In this document: positions 29,936 through 45,343 of the stretch, piece by piece | Position numbering within the stretch: the stretch's first letter is position 1 | How the letters are laid out: every line of letters begins with the position of its first letter | Assembly: GCA_019187485.1 (NCBI GenBank) | Contig: JABAQR010000033.1 | Span: forward strand, 1-64,000 | Length of the DNA stretch: 64,000 nucleotides | From: Lysobacterales bacterium | Lineage (GTDB): Bacteria; Pseudomonadota; Gammaproteobacteria; Xanthomonadales; SZUA-5 | Reading direction: 5' to 3' | Notes under the pieces: generated by a model | What the model saw: the letters and a program-made list of their open reading frames with translations, nothing else | What the model was told of the DNA's origin: nothing | Database searches by the model: none | Program-made: the position numbers and the translations under genes

Positions 29936-30632
29936 ATTCCGTCGTCAGCTACTCATCGACCCGTGCGCACCCGCACTGGCGCAGGCGGCCCAGCAGCGCG
30001 TCTGCGAAGACGCGCCGGCGCGCCTGGCCGAAGCGCTGGCGCTCGAACATCGCATCGTCGCGGCGCTCGCGGTGCCGGTGCCGCCCGATCTCGCTGAACG
30101 CGTGATCGCCGCGCTGCCGGCGGGGGCGCCGCAGATCGCGCCGCCGAATCGCTGGTGGCCGCTGGCGCTGGCGGCCTCGCTGCTGCTGGCGGCCTTGCTG
30201 GGTTTCGCGTGGCTGCGCGCGCCGACCGGGCCCGGCGACCTGATCGCCGAGAGTGTGGCCCACCTGGCGCACGAACCCTGGGCGCTGACGCGCACCGAAA
30301 CCGTGCCGCCGCCGCTGGTGGCGCGCATGTTCGCGCAGGCCGGGCTAAGGCTGGACGAGGGCTCGCTGGAGCTGCGTTACCTGAATCGCTGCCCGCTCGC
30401 CGGCCACAAGTCGGTGCACATGGTGATGCGCGGCGAGCAGGGGCCGGTGACCGTGCTCTACGTCCCGGATACCACGGTGGACCGCCTGGACACCCGCCGC
30501 GACATGGTCGCGGTGCGCTCCCTGCCCTTCGCGGACGGGACGCTGCTGCTGCTGGCCGAGAGTGACTACGATTTCAACCGCATCGAGCAGGCTTGGCATG
30601 CGGCCGCCGGAGGCGCGGTGGCACGGTTGTAG
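29922..30632 (+). CDS. Membrane-anchored anti-sigma-like protein (DUF3379)
   Basis: 236 aa. The cytoplasmic N-terminus MDCSEFRRQLLIDPCAPAL resembles the DUF3379/anti-sigma entry domain. A single helix near residues 82-100 (WPLALAASLLLAALLGFAWL) is followed by a periplasmic domain of about 130 residues with one notable Cys (NRCPLAGHKSVH). The 14-nt overlap with the sigma gene supports the pairing. The signal it senses is unknown. Confidence 0.85.
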   Translation: MDCSEFRRQLLIDPCAPALAQAAQQRVCEDAPARLAEALALEHRIVAALAVPVPPDLAERVIAALPAGAPQIAPPNRWWPLALAASLLLAALLGFAWLRAPTGPGDLIAESVAHLAHEPWALTRTETVPPPLVARMFAQAGLRLDEGSLELRYLNRCPLAGHKSVHMVMRGEQGPVTVLYVPDTTVDRLDTRRDMVAVRSLPFADGTLLLLAESDYDFNRIEQAWHAAAGGAVARL

Positions 30633-30660
30633 GGATCGCCTGCCAGCCGTTTCGGGCGCT

Positions 30661-31557
<897 letters not shown>

Positions 31558-31691
31558 GTGCGCATCCGGCAGGCGGAGGGCCGATGATGGCGCCCCCATC
31601 CGGTCCCGACAATCGAACCGCGGCCCGGCTTTCCCTTTTCGCTTTCCACAACTCCTATCCTTCGCGCACCCGAACCCAGGCCCTCGTCCAC

Positions 31692-32843
31692 ATGACCCAG
31701 CACGCCCTCGGCACCCGCGCGATCCATGCCGGCCAGTCGCCCGATCCCTCCACCGGCGCGGTGATGACGCCGATCTACGCGACCAGCACCTATGTGCAGA
31801 AGAGCCCCGGCGAGCACCAGGGCTACGAGTACTCGCGCTCGCACAACCCCACGCGCTTCGCCTGGGAACGCTGCATCGCCGACCTCGAAGGCGGCACGCG
31901 CGGCTACGCCTTCGCCTCGGGCCTGGCCGCCACCAGCACCGTGCTCGACCTGTTCGACTCCGGCAGCCACGTCGTCTGCATGGACGATGTCTACGGCGGC
32001 ACCTACCGGCTCTTCGAGCGCGTGCGCCGGCGCTCGGCGGGCCTCGATTTCAGCTTCGTCGACTTGAACGACTTCGACGCGCTCGCCGCCACGGTGCGCC
32101 CGGCCACGAAACTGATCTGGGCCGAGACCCCGACCAACCCGATGCTGAAGATCGTCGACCTCGCGCGCCTGGGCGCCTTCGCGCGCAGCCGCGGCATCGT
32201 GCTGGTGGTGGACAACACCTTCTGCTCGCCGATGGTGCAGCGCCCGCTCGAACACGGCGCGCACATGGTCATGCACTCGGCGACCAAGTACCTGAACGGG
32301 CACTCGGACATGGTCGGCGGCGTGATCGTGGTCGGCGACGATGCCGATCTCGCCGAGCGCATGACCTTCCTGCAGAACGCCGTCGGTGGCATCCAGGGCC
32401 CTTTCGACAGTTTCCTCGCACTGCGTGGCATCAAAACCCTGCACCTGCGCATGGAACGCACCTGCGCCAATGCGCTGACCATCGCCCGGCACCTCGAAAA
32501 GCATCCGCAGATCGAGCGTGTGATCTATCCGGGCCTGCCGAGCCACCCGCAGCACGCGCTGGCGGCGCGCCAGATGCACGGCTTCGGCGGCATCGTCAGC
32601 GTCTACGTGCGCGGCGGGCTGCCGGCCGCGCGGCGCTTCATGGAGCGCTGCCACCTGTTCGGGCTGGCCGAATCGCTGGGCGGCGTCGAAAGCCTGGTCA
32701 ACCACCCGGCGATCATGACCCACGCCTCGGTGCCACCCGAGCGCCGCGCCGCGCTCGGCATCCACGACCACCTGGTGCGGCTCAGCGTCGGCATCGAGGA
32801 TGTCGGCGACTTGATCGCGGAACTGGATGGAGCGCTGGGCTGA
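31692..32843 (+). CDS. Cystathionine gamma-synthase/gamma-lyase (Cys/Met PLP enzyme)
   Basis: 383 aa. The PLP lysine is in SATKYLNGHSD near residue 199. YSRSHNPTR (near residue 50) and the ETPTNP and DNTF motifs are signatures of the Cys/Met metabolism PLP family. Synthase (MetB) versus lyase (MetC/CGL) activity cannot be told from these motifs. Isolated between two opposite-strand genes. Confidence 0.92.
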   Translation: MTQHALGTRAIHAGQSPDPSTGAVMTPIYATSTYVQKSPGEHQGYEYSRSHNPTRFAWERCIADLEGGTRGYAFASGLAATSTVLDLFDSGSHVVCMDDVYGGTYRLFERVRRRSAGLDFSFVDLNDFDALAATVRPATKLIWAETPTNPMLKIVDLARLGAFARSRGIVLVVDNTFCSPMVQRPLEHGAHMVMHSATKYLNGHSDMVGGVIVVGDDADLAERMTFLQNAVGGIQGPFDSFLALRGIKTLHLRMERTCANALTIARHLEKHPQIERVIYPGLPSHPQHALAARQMHGFGGIVSVYVRGGLPAARRFMERCHLFGLAESLGGVESLVNHPAIMTHASVPPERRAALGIHDHLVRLSVGIEDVGDLIAELDGALG

Positions 32844-32891
32844 GTTCCACACCGCGACGGCCCACTCCCGCGGACTCGCCCGGCGCGAAGC

Positions 32892-34736
32892 CTAGTCGGT
32901 GTAGCCCAGACGTTCGATCCACGGACGCAGCGCGTCCATTGGCGCGCCCTCGAACCAGTCGCGGTAGCGCCGCCAGCGGCCGACGGCGCGCGGATCGACC
33001 GGACGCACCACCTGCGCGTAGCTCGGGGTGCTGATCGCGCCCTTGTGGCGTGCGCGCTCGGTAAAGGCGGCCAGGTCCGCACTCCACGCCAGTCCCAGGA
33101 ATGCGAACAGGGTCCGACCGGTGCCAGCGACATCCGCGACCAGATCCTCGTAGCGGACGATGTGCAGCGGCAGCGGCAGGCGCTGCGACCACTGGTGGTA
33201 GTGCGCGAACACGCGGGCGTACATGCGCGCGGTGCTGGCGAGGGTCTCGAAGCTGATCGAGAAGGCCGGCGAACGGAAGTTCTGCATGTAGCAACTCAGC
33301 ACCACATCGCAGGGATGGCGCAGCGCCAACAGCACCTGCGCGCGCGGGAACAGCGTCGCCACCAGCGGCAGACGCACCAGGTTCAGCGGATTCTTGTCCA
33401 CCGCCCGGCGGGCGCCGAGCGTCGGCAGCACGCGCGCCAGGTCCGCATGGTAGTGCCGGCGCAGATCCCGCGCCTGCTGCGATGAAAGGCGGGCCAGCGC
33501 CTCCGGGTAACCGGGCTGGTGACTCTGCCCGATGCGCGTCACCAGGCGTTGCAGGAAGGGCTGTTCGTCGAAGGAAGCGAGGCCGGTGTGCGCGTCCAGC
33601 AACTGTTCCAGCAGGGTGGTGCCCGAGCGCGGAAAGCCGACCAGGAATACCGGATCCTGCGGCTCGTCGGCCACGTGATCGGCGGCCAGCGGACTGATGA
33701 TCTCCGGCACCGGCGCGTCCAGCACCGCGAGCAGTCCATCGCCCTGCGGCATCGCCGCGTGCGTGCGCAGCACCTGCGCGTGACGCTCCGCGTGGCCCTG
33801 CGCGAAGGCCTGCATGGCCGCCTCGACCTCGCCCTGCGCGTCCAGGCTGCGGCCGAGCTTCAGCCACAGGTCGCCGCGCGCCATCGCGTCGGTCGCGGGC
33901 CGCCGCAGCAGCGTGCGCAGATGCTCGCAGGCGAGCGCGTGCTGGTCGTTCCGACTGGCGAGCTGCGCTTCCAGTTCCAGCAGCAGATCCAATTGTGCCG
34001 GTTTCAGTTCCCCGCGGCGCACGCTCAGCTCCGCGACCAGCGCCTGTGCCCGATCCAGCCGGTTGCAGCGCTCGTGCACCGCCGCCAGACCAAGCCGGGC
34101 GTCGCAATCCTCCACCGCGTCCGTCGGAACCGCCGCGAAGCAGGCTTCAGCGTCCGCGTACAGGCCAAGTTGCAACAGCAGGTTGCCGGCCTCCACGCGC
34201 AGGGCCGCAGTCAGCGGGCCCGTGCGCAGCGCGTCGATCGCGGCACCGGCGGCGGCGTACTCGTCGAGCATCACCAGTGCACGGGCGCGCAGCAAGCGGA
34301 ACTCCGGGTCCAGCGGACACCCACGCAAGGCTTGCTCGACATGCGCCAGCGCCTGCCGCGCATCGCCGTGTGCCAGCCAGGCGCGCGCCAACGCCGAATG
34401 CAGCTCGCCGCCGCCGCCGCCGCACAGCAAGGCCTGCCGCAGCGGTTCCAGCGCCTCGCGTTCGCGCCCCAGCTCGCACAGGCAGTTGCCGAGATTGCTC
34501 CAGTGTTCGGCCACCTGCGGCTGCACGGCCGTCAGGTCCCGATACACCGGCAGGGCTTCCTCGGCGCGCTGCTGCTGACTGAGCGCGAGCGCCAGCACGG
34601 TCAGCCAACCGGGATCGCCGGCCTGCGTGCGCAGCGCCGCCCGCGCCAGGACCTCGGCCGCGCGGGCATCGCCCGCGCGCAGCGCCGACAGGCCGGATCC
34701 GAGTGGTTGCGTCTGCTGCACTTCGCTGGACCGCAC
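32892..34736 (-). CDS. TPR repeat protein fused to sulfotransferase
   Basis: About 614 aa from GTG 34736. The frame runs on to a GTG at 34841, but that would overlap the divergent gene at 34834, and GTG 34721 is also possible. Residues about 15-330 hold TPR-like helical repeats (AEHWSNLGNCLCELGREREAL and others). The C-terminal sulfotransferase domain has the 5'-PAPS loop GFPRSGTTLLEQLLDAH (near 385) and a 3'-phosphate site RHPCDVVLSCYMQNF. Likely sulfates a protein or carbohydrate acceptor from PAPS. Divergent from the TPR/AspH gene, a combination suggestive of a joint modification role. Confidence 0.85.
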   Translation of the reverse strand: MRSSEVQQTQPLGSGLSALRAGDARAAEVLARAALRTQAGDPGWLTVLALALSQQQRAEEALPVYRDLTAVQPQVAEHWSNLGNCLCELGREREALEPLRQALLCGGGGGELHSALARAWLAHGDARQALAHVEQALRGCPLDPEFRLLRARALVMLDEYAAAGAAIDALRTGPLTAALRVEAGNLLLQLGLYADAEACFAAVPTDAVEDCDARLGLAAVHERCNRLDRAQALVAELSVRRGELKPAQLDLLLELEAQLASRNDQHALACEHLRTLLRRPATDAMARGDLWLKLGRSLDAQGEVEAAMQAFAQGHAERHAQVLRTHAAMPQGDGLLAVLDAPVPEIISPLAADHVADEPQDPVFLVGFPRSGTTLLEQLLDAHTGLASFDEQPFLQRLVTRIGQSHQPGYPEALARLSSQQARDLRRHYHADLARVLPTLGARRAVDKNPLNLVRLPLVATLFPRAQVLLALRHPCDVVLSCYMQNFRSPAFSISFETLASTARMYARVFAHYHQWSQRLPLPLHIVRYEDLVADVAGTGRTLFAFLGLAWSADLAAFTERARHKGAISTPSYAQVVRPVDPRAVGRWRRYRDWFEGAPMDALRPWIERLGYTD

Positions 34737-34833
34737 CTGATCGCTCGCTTGGACTCTGCCGGTCGCTCGGCGGCATGCTACCGGAAGGCGCCAGAGCGAC
34801 CACCTGCGGTCGCGCGCCGAACCGCCATCACCG

Positions 34834-36117
34834 ATGACCACCGACCCATCCTCCTCCCTGCTCGCTGCCGCGCAGGCCGCTCTGCTGCGCCGGCAATGGT
34901 CGCCGGCCGCGCAGCTCTACGACCGCGCGCTGGTCGCGCAAGACTCGCTGGAGGCGCGCGTCGGCCGTGCCCGCTGCGCCATGTTCATGGGCCAGCCGGC
35001 GGTCGCAGTCGCGCAGTTGCAGGCGGCGGTGGCACTGGCGCCCGACCATGCCGCGGTGGCGCGCAGTCTGGGCGTGGCCCTGCTGGCGCTGGACAGCCTG
35101 GAGGCGGCCGCGGCCGAGCTGCTGCGCGCCCGCACGCTGGCACCGCGCGATCCGCTCACGCGCCTGCACCTCGGCCAGGTGCGTGAGCGCCAGGGACAGC
35201 CGCGGGCCGCCGCGCAGTCCTATTTGCGAGCGCTGGCGACGGCGCAAGCGAACGGCCTGTGGCTCGACCGCGCGAGCACCCCGCCGCAATGGCAGCGCGC
35301 GGTGCTGCGGGCCATGGACCTGGTCGATCGCGAACGCCGCAGCGCCCTGGAAGGCGTTCTGGGACCGCTGCGCGAGCGCCACGGCGGTGATGCGCTGACG
35401 CGCGTCACGCACTGCCTGGAAGGTTATTTGAATACGCTGGCATCGGCACCGCGGGATCCGCAGCAGCGCCCGCGTTTCCTGTACGTCCCCGGGCTGCCGC
35501 CCACCCGCTTCTTCGAACGTTCGCTGTTCCCCTGGCTGGACCTGCTGGAAGCGGGTACCGGCGAATTACGCGCCGAAGCCGGCGCCCTGCTCGACTGCGA
35601 AGGCGCCCTGCAACCCTTCCTGAAGTTCGACTCGCAGGAGCAGGTGGGCGCCTACCTCGGCGGCGGCGACACGCCGCCGGCCTGGGACGCCTGGTTCTTC
35701 TGGCGCGATGGCGTCCGCGACGATGTCCACCACGCGCGTTGCCCGGCGACCTCGCGCCTGCTCGAACAGCTGCCGTTGGTGCACATCCGCGAACACGCAC
35801 CCGAGATCTGCTTCTCGGTGCTCGCGCCCGGTACCCACATCCTGCCGCACACCGGTGTCAGCAATTTGCGCGCGGTGGTGCATCTGCCGCTGATCGTGCC
35901 GGCCGGCTGCGCGATCGAAGTGGGCGGCGAAGTTCACGAGTGGCGCGAAGGCGAGGCGGTGGCGTTCGACGACACCTTCGAGCACCAGGCCTGGAACCGC
36001 AGCCGCGAACGCCGGACGATTCTGCTGATGGACACCTGGAACCCGCATCTCACCGCACCCGAACGCGAGGCACTGACCGAACTGGTCGGCGCCATCGGCG
36101 ATTTCAACCGAGAGTGA
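34834..36117 (+). CDS. TPR repeat protein fused to aspartyl/asparaginyl beta-hydroxylase
   Basis: 427 aa. The N-terminal 150 residues are TPR helices. The AspH-type 2-oxoglutarate/iron dioxygenase domain has HTGVSNLRAVVHLPLIVPAGC (near 335) and FDDTFEHQAWNRS (near 380), with the His and Arg ligands expected of the family (HxG...H and the C-terminal RTILLMDTWNP). It would hydroxylate Asp/Asn or an unusual peptide. The divergent partner is a TPR-sulfotransferase. Neither gene has a visible export signal, so cytoplasmic action is likely. Confidence 0.9.
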   Translation: MTTDPSSSLLAAAQAALLRRQWSPAAQLYDRALVAQDSLEARVGRARCAMFMGQPAVAVAQLQAAVALAPDHAAVARSLGVALLALDSLEAAAAELLRARTLAPRDPLTRLHLGQVRERQGQPRAAAQSYLRALATAQANGLWLDRASTPPQWQRAVLRAMDLVDRERRSALEGVLGPLRERHGGDALTRVTHCLEGYLNTLASAPRDPQQRPRFLYVPGLPPTRFFERSLFPWLDLLEAGTGELRAEAGALLDCEGALQPFLKFDSQEQVGAYLGGGDTPPAWDAWFFWRDGVRDDVHHARCPATSRLLEQLPLVHIREHAPEICFSVLAPGTHILPHTGVSNLRAVVHLPLIVPAGCAIEVGGEVHEWREGEAVAFDDTFEHQAWNRSRERRTILLMDTWNPHLTAPEREALTELVGAIGDFNRE

Positions 36118-36215
36118 GCTTCTCACCGGAACGGCCCGATCCGCGAGCTCAGATGCGCATGGCGCACCGCTTTCCGGTGCTGGCGTAACATCGATGCAAA
36201 CCAGGGCGCGCACGG

Positions 36216-38575
<2,360 letters not shown>

Positions 38576-38579
<4 letters not shown>

Positions 38580-39220
38580 AACGCTGGCTGCCGGCGTGCG
38601 TCGGCCTGCTGCTGAGCCTCGCGCAGGCACGGCCGCTGGCGCGCGACGAACAGATGCCAATCCTGCCCCCTCGCGCGCAACGCCGCCGGCGGCGGCATCG
38701 AGACGGAGCTGCAAGTCTGGGTGTACGAGCTGGAAGATCGTCCCGGACTCTACGCGCTGCTGGTGCATACGCTCGAAATGGACCTCGATGCACTCGACAC
38801 GGTCTCGCGCCAGCGCTTCCATGCGCGCACGCGGTGGTTTCGGGTCGATTCGGAAAGCTTCAAGGATCTGCGGCTGCGCTTCGGCGGGTGCGTGCACGCA
38901 CTGCCATCGACCGGGTTCGACGGCCGCAGTGGAGCGCGCGTACGGTGCTCGCCGTGATCGCTGCGCCGCTCGCCGGCTTCCCGCGCCGGCGCTTCCTGCT
39001 GGTCGGCGATTCCGACGAGGCCGATCCCGAGATCTACGCGGAGATCGCGCGTGCCCACCCGACGCAAGTCGTCGGCATCCGCATCCGCGACGTCAGCGGC
39101 GAGGGCGCCGATGCGCCGCGCTACGCGCAGAGCTTCGCCGGTCTGCCGGCCACGCTGTGGCAGGTATTCGCGGCCGCACCGGAAATGCGGGCAGCGGTCC
39201 CGGTTCCCGGCGGACCCTGA
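38576..39220 (+). pseudogene. Degenerate App1-like (DUF2183) phosphatidate phosphatase
   Basis: The GTG overlaps the kinase stop (GTGA). The first part gives a signal-like VKRWLPACVGLLLSLAQA followed by the family start DEQMPILPP. The frame then changes near 38650-38690, and a second frame carries TELQVWVYELEDRPG and FRVDSESFKDLRLRFGG. A second change near 38930-38960 returns to the first frame, which reads the C-terminal FPRRRFLLVGDSDEADPEIY. The central catalytic stretch with the DxDxT motif and about 150 residues is missing. So the sequence resembles App1/DUF2183 but is broken by two shifts and an internal deletion; I call it a pseudogene. Confidence 0.8.
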
Positions 39221-39248
39221 CGATTCCCATCCCGCTCCCGGGAGTGCG

Positions 39249-39917
39249 TTACCACGGCAGCACCTCGCCGCGTGCGTGCCAGAAACGCCCGCTGCTGGCG
39301 AGGTCGAGCGCGGCGATCCGCTGCGCCAGCAGGCGCGCGGATTCGGCCGGATCGAGATCGCCGGCGCCGGCGGTCATCGGCGTGCGCACGAAGCCGGGGT
39401 GCAGCAAGGCGACGGCGATGCCGCGTTCGCGCAGGTTGATCGCCAGCGAGCGCCCAGCGATGTTCAACGCCGCCTTGCTCATGCGGTAGCCGTAGTAGTT
39501 GCCGGAGCTGTTGTCGCCCACCGAGCCCATGCGGCTGCTGATCAGCGCCAGTTTGCTGCCTTCTCCGAGGCTGGCGTCGAGCGCGGCGGTCAGCAGCAGC
39601 GGTGCCAGCGCATTGAGCTCGAACTGCGCGCGGATATCGGCGCCGGCCGAAGCCAGGCTGGCGTAATCGTCGCGGCGCAGCAGACCGGCGTTGTGGATGA
39701 CGAGGTCGAGGCGGCGCCCGGCGACCGCCGTCGCGACCCGCTCGATCCCCTGCGCGCGAGTCAGGTCGGCGTCGTCCACACGCTCGCAGCGAAGCGCCGA
39801 CAATCCCGGACCGGGATCGCGGCAGACCGCGATCACCTCGTCGCCGACCGCCAGATAGTGCCTGACCAGTTCGATGCCGATGCCACCGGCGGCGCCGGTG
39901 ATGAGGACGCGGGCCAT
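39249..39917 (-). CDS. Short-chain dehydrogenase/reductase
   Basis: 222 aa. The N-terminal NAD(P)-binding Rossmann motif TGAAGGIG (near residue 9) is followed by IHNAGLL and a catalytic SSRMG (near 125) plus YYGYRMSKAALN, giving the Ser-Tyr-Lys triad. The C-terminus LHPGFVRTPM is typical. The substrate is unknown. It is convergent with the App1 pseudogene. Confidence 0.9.
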   Translation of the reverse strand: MARVLITGAAGGIGIELVRHYLAVGDEVIAVCRDPGPGLSALRCERVDDADLTRAQGIERVATAVAGRRLDLVIHNAGLLRRDDYASLASAGADIRAQFELNALAPLLLTAALDASLGEGSKLALISSRMGSVGDNSSGNYYGYRMSKAALNIAGRSLAINLRERGIAVALLHPGFVRTPMTAGAGDLDPAESARLLAQRIAALDLASSGRFWHARGEVLPW

Positions 39918-40063
39918 GGGTGCTCTCCGATCGTGGGACGTCGCTCCAGGTCGTGCCTGCGAATGGGAGCGCACGCCTCGGGCTCGACCGCCGATGCTAC
40001 GACCATTGGCGCTGCGGGCGCCGCGGGTGCACACTGCCGGCCTGCCTGCGCGCGGTACCCGCG

Positions 40064-40540
40064 ATGCCGATTTTTCCCGCCCTGCTGCTCACCGGACTTT
40101 TTCTGGCGTCCGGCGACATTTACCGCTGCCGCGACGCCGCCGGCAAGCTCAGTTTTCAGGACCAGCCCTGCGCCGGCGGACAGCAGACGCGTCTGGCCGG
40201 CGGCGCCAGCGAGCGTGCGCTGCGCGCCTGGCTGGATGCGCAGCCAGGCGGCTCCCCACCTCCGGCAGCGACGTCGCTGCGTGGGGTGCCGCGACCCACC
40301 AGCGCCATCGGCGAAGCGCAACTGGCGATCTGTTCCGAACGATTCCTGCATTGCGCCAGCGATGATGCCGACGCGATGGACCGTTGCGTCGCCGGCCTCG
40401 CCCGTTCCGGGGGCTGCCCGAACGCCTGCGTCGCCCGCTACCAGGCGCTGCGTGCCGAGGGCCACGCGCTGGCGCCGGCGGTGCGCTTGACGCTGCTCGA
40501 TCCGAGCGCACCGGCCTGCGGTGCGCCGAGCGGTCGCTGA
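40064..40540 (+). CDS. DUF4124-like secreted protein
   Basis: 158 aa. A signal-like N-terminus MPIFPALLLTGLFLASGDIY is followed by the DUF4124 pattern YRCRDAAGKLSFQDQPC. Eight cysteines follow in the mature part (CSERFLHC, CVAGLARSGGCPNAC, CGAPS), so a disulfide-bonded periplasmic protein is likely. Function unknown. Isolated between an SDR and the transaldolase region. Confidence 0.7.
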   Translation: MPIFPALLLTGLFLASGDIYRCRDAAGKLSFQDQPCAGGQQTRLAGGASERALRAWLDAQPGGSPPPAATSLRGVPRPTSAIGEAQLAICSERFLHCASDDADAMDRCVAGLARSGGCPNACVARYQALRAEGHALAPAVRLTLLDPSAPACGAPSGR

Positions 40541-40668
40541 CTTCCGGTAGTTGCAAACGATCCGGCCGGCGCACCCGCGTGTCGCGCACGGCGCCCTGCG
40601 CACGGAAACGGCCATCGGGACGGACCGGGAATGCGGCAGACTACCCATTTGCCCCGAAGGAAACGCGC

Positions 40669-40788
40669 ATGTCGCGAATTGGACCGGTCCACGCGCCCGC
40701 CGGCACGATCAGGCCACCGCGAGTCGCCGAGATCCCTGCCGCCACGGAAGGACTGCCCGCGCACCACCACGTCACCCAAAACCCATGA
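40669..40788 (+). CDS. Candidate 39-residue small protein coupled to transaldolase
   Basis: ATG 40669 is preceded by GAAGGA about 8 nt upstream, and its TGA overlaps the transaldolase ATG as ATGA (40785-40788). The peptide is Pro/His/Ala-rich ([17 protein letters not shown]). It has no recognisable family. Position and overlap suggest a translationally coupled leader-like small protein, but it may be chance. Confidence 0.35.
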   Translation: MSRIGPVHAPAGTIRPPRVAEIPAATEGLPAHHHVTQNP

Positions 40789-41732
40789 ATCAGCTCGAAC
40801 AACTCCGGCTATACACCACCGTGGTCGCCGACACCGGCAATTTCCGGCAGTTGGCGCAGTTCGCGCCGCGCGATGCGACCACCAATCCCTCGCTGATCGT
40901 CAAGGCTGCGCAGCAGCCGGAATACGCGCCGCTGCTGGCGGAGGTGGTGGCGTCCCACCGCGATCGGACCATCGACGAACTGGTCGACCGCGTGCTCGTT
41001 CGCTTCGGTCTGGAGATCCTGGCGGTGGTGCCGGGACGGGTCAGCACCGAGGTCGACGCGCGCCTGTCCTTCGACCGCGCTGCGACCGTGGCCCGCGCGC
41101 GCCGGCTGATCGATCTCTACGCGCGCGCCGGCGTCGACCGCGGACGCGTGCTGATCAAGATCGCCGCGACCTGGGAAGGCATCCAGGCCGCCGCGGAACT
41201 GGAGGCCGAAGGGATCCACTGCAACCTGACCTTGCTGTTCGCGCACTGCCAGGCGGTGGCCTGCGGCGCTGCCGGAGTGCGCCTGATCTCGCCCTTCGTC
41301 GGACGCATCCAGGACTGGCACCGCAAGAACGCCGGCGACACCTGGGACCAAGCCGCCCATGCCGGTGCCAACGATCCCGGCGTGCGCTCCGTGATCGCGA
41401 TCTGGCGCTATTTCAAGCGCCACGGCATCGCCACCGAGGTCATGGGCGCGAGTTTCCGCAACCTCGGGCAGATCACCGCGCTCGCCGGCTGCGATCTGCT
41501 GACGATCGCCCCTGAACTGCTGACCGCGCTCCAGCAGGAACAGGCGCCGTTGGCGCGCGCGCTGGATCCGGCGGAAGCGATGCAGGCAGACATTCCACGA
41601 GTCGAGTACGACGAGAGCGGCTTCCGCTATGCGCTGAACCAGGATGCGATGGCCACCGAGAAGCTCGCCGAGGGCATCCGCCTGTTCGCCGCGGACGCCG
41701 CCCGACTGGACGCGATGATCGCCGCACACTGA
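40785..41732 (+). CDS. tal: Transaldolase
   Basis: 315 aa. The N-terminus has [28 protein letters not shown] with the family DATTNPSL motif. The Schiff-base lysine is in [12 protein letters not shown] near residue 125, and ISPFVGRI and [10 protein letters not shown] follow. It interconverts sedoheptulose-7-phosphate plus glyceraldehyde-3-phosphate with fructose-6-phosphate plus erythrose-4-phosphate in the pentose phosphate pathway. Confidence 0.95.
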   Translation: MNQLEQLRLYTTVVADTGNFRQLAQFAPRDATTNPSLIVKAAQQPEYAPLLAEVVASHRDRTIDELVDRVLVRFGLEILAVVPGRVSTEVDARLSFDRAATVARARRLIDLYARAGVDRGRVLIKIAATWEGIQAAAELEAEGIHCNLTLLFAHCQAVACGAAGVRLISPFVGRIQDWHRKNAGDTWDQAAHAGANDPGVRSVIAIWRYFKRHGIATEVMGASFRNLGQITALAGCDLLTIAPELLTALQQEQAPLARALDPAEAMQADIPRVEYDESGFRYALNQDAMATEKLAEGIRLFAADAARLDAMIAAH

Positions 41733-41835
41733 TGCGCGTGCACCGATCACCGTACCGAACTCTGCCTGCCGCCACCGCCGTTCGCCTTCCCGAAAACTCG
41801 CGGCGATCTGGCCCGCCTGACACCTCGCGCTGCAT

Positions 41836-42395
41836 GTGGGCGCGCTGCCGACGACCGTACTGTTCCCATCGCTGGCGACGCTGCTGCGGGACCGCTTCCA
41901 GCGCCATCCGCAACGCCTGTCCGGCATGGGCCGGGATGAACTGGAAGCTCGCCTGTGCGCCGATGAAGACAAACTCGGCACGCTGGCCTGGATGGAGGAG
42001 ACCGGTGGCGAGCCCGCGGTCCTCGGCCGCGGCGCGGCGAGCGGGGAGATCTGGTACTGCGACTTCGGCGCCGAAAGCCCAAGCGGGCGTCGCAGCCTGT
42101 GCTACGACCAGGCCGCGCTGGAATCGCGCAAGGCGAACCAACCGCGCGGCAGCGCCATGGGTTTGGCCCGTGAAGTTGGCCTGGCCTTGCTCGACGGGGC
42201 GCAGTACCGCGCGCTGCACGCGTTCGACGAGTTCGACCGCAAGAGATTTCGAGTTGGATCGCCACACCATCCGAAGTGCGCGCACTCGGTGGCGCCCTCT
42301 TCGGCGACCGCCGCTGCGGGCGCGTGTTCGCCTACCACAACGGCGCCGAGTCCCATTGCGCGGCGCGCGGCTTTCGGGGCCTGTTGCGACTGTGA
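41836..42395 (+). pseudogene. Frameshifted DUF4256 protein
   Basis: The first frame reads LLRDRFQRHP, GTLAWMEETGGEPAVLG, ESPSGRRSLCYDQAALESRK and FDEFDRK up to 42243. The continuing DUF4256 sequence (SSWIATPSEVRALGGALFGDRR, AYHNGAESHCAARGFRGLL) is in another frame from 42246 to the stop at 42393-42395. Two extra bases (AG at 42244-42245) best explain the switch. The family start is uncertain; GTG 41836 is the best first codon. Function of DUF4256 is unknown. Real frameshift or assembly error cannot be told apart here. Confidence 0.75.
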
Positions 42396-42690
42396 GCCAC
42401 CCGCCGGAGCGTGCGCAGCGGTCGACGGAGGCGACGGCCCCGCCACCGTGACGCTGGCATCGTGCGCAACTGCCTGTCGGACAGATCGACCGGCTCGGCG
42501 CTGCGAATCGCATCGAGTCCTTCCATACGGCCAGGCAGAGGGGTTGGTGGTAACGACTGCCGTCGGGGCGAGGCTGTTCGATCCGCCGCAACGTCGAGGC
42601 CGTGGTTCTGCGCAAGCACCCCGGCCTCCAGTGCGCGCTGCCATCGCGCACCCACTGCAGCACCCGAAGTCCGCGGTGTCGCGCCAGAGA

Positions 42691-45100
<2,410 letters not shown>

Positions 45101-45187
45101 GCGATGCGCCGCCAAGTCTACCCGCCGCTGTCGCAATCCGGCGCCGGACGTCGCTTGTTACCGACAAACCCCGCCAAGGCTCCCACC

Positions 45188-45343
45188 ATGCTCCGTGCGA
45201 TCACCTGTCCTGCCACGCTGCTCCTTGCCGCCAGCCAGGCGGATGCGGCCATCCGCAACTGACCGGACCCGGCCCCTGCGATGCCGCTTTCACGCCCTGC
45301 CTGGCGAGCTCCCAGGCCGGCGATACGGTGCGCATCGTTCCTG
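45188..45343 (+). pseudogene. Signal-peptide stub of a secreted beta-helix-type protein
   Basis: ATG 45188 starts MLRAITCPATLLLAASQADA, a clear signal peptide, followed by AIRN and TGA. Reading on in the next frame gives TGPGPCDAAFTPCLASSQ and AGDTVRI, which resembles the N-terminal entry of right-handed beta-helix secreted proteins (typically GPGG...C...AI...A..GDTI.I). The fragment then meets the PIN gene's stop at 45344. Frameshift near 45258 plus truncation explain it. The fit is by eye only. Confidence 0.5.

Noticed and set aside
41473-42663. A minus-strand frame downstream of the frameshifted kinase, beginning MLQWVRDGSAHWRPG
   Set aside because: It overlaps both the DUF4256 remnant and transaldolase in antisense and resembles no transposase or other family. 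I regard it as a shadow frame.
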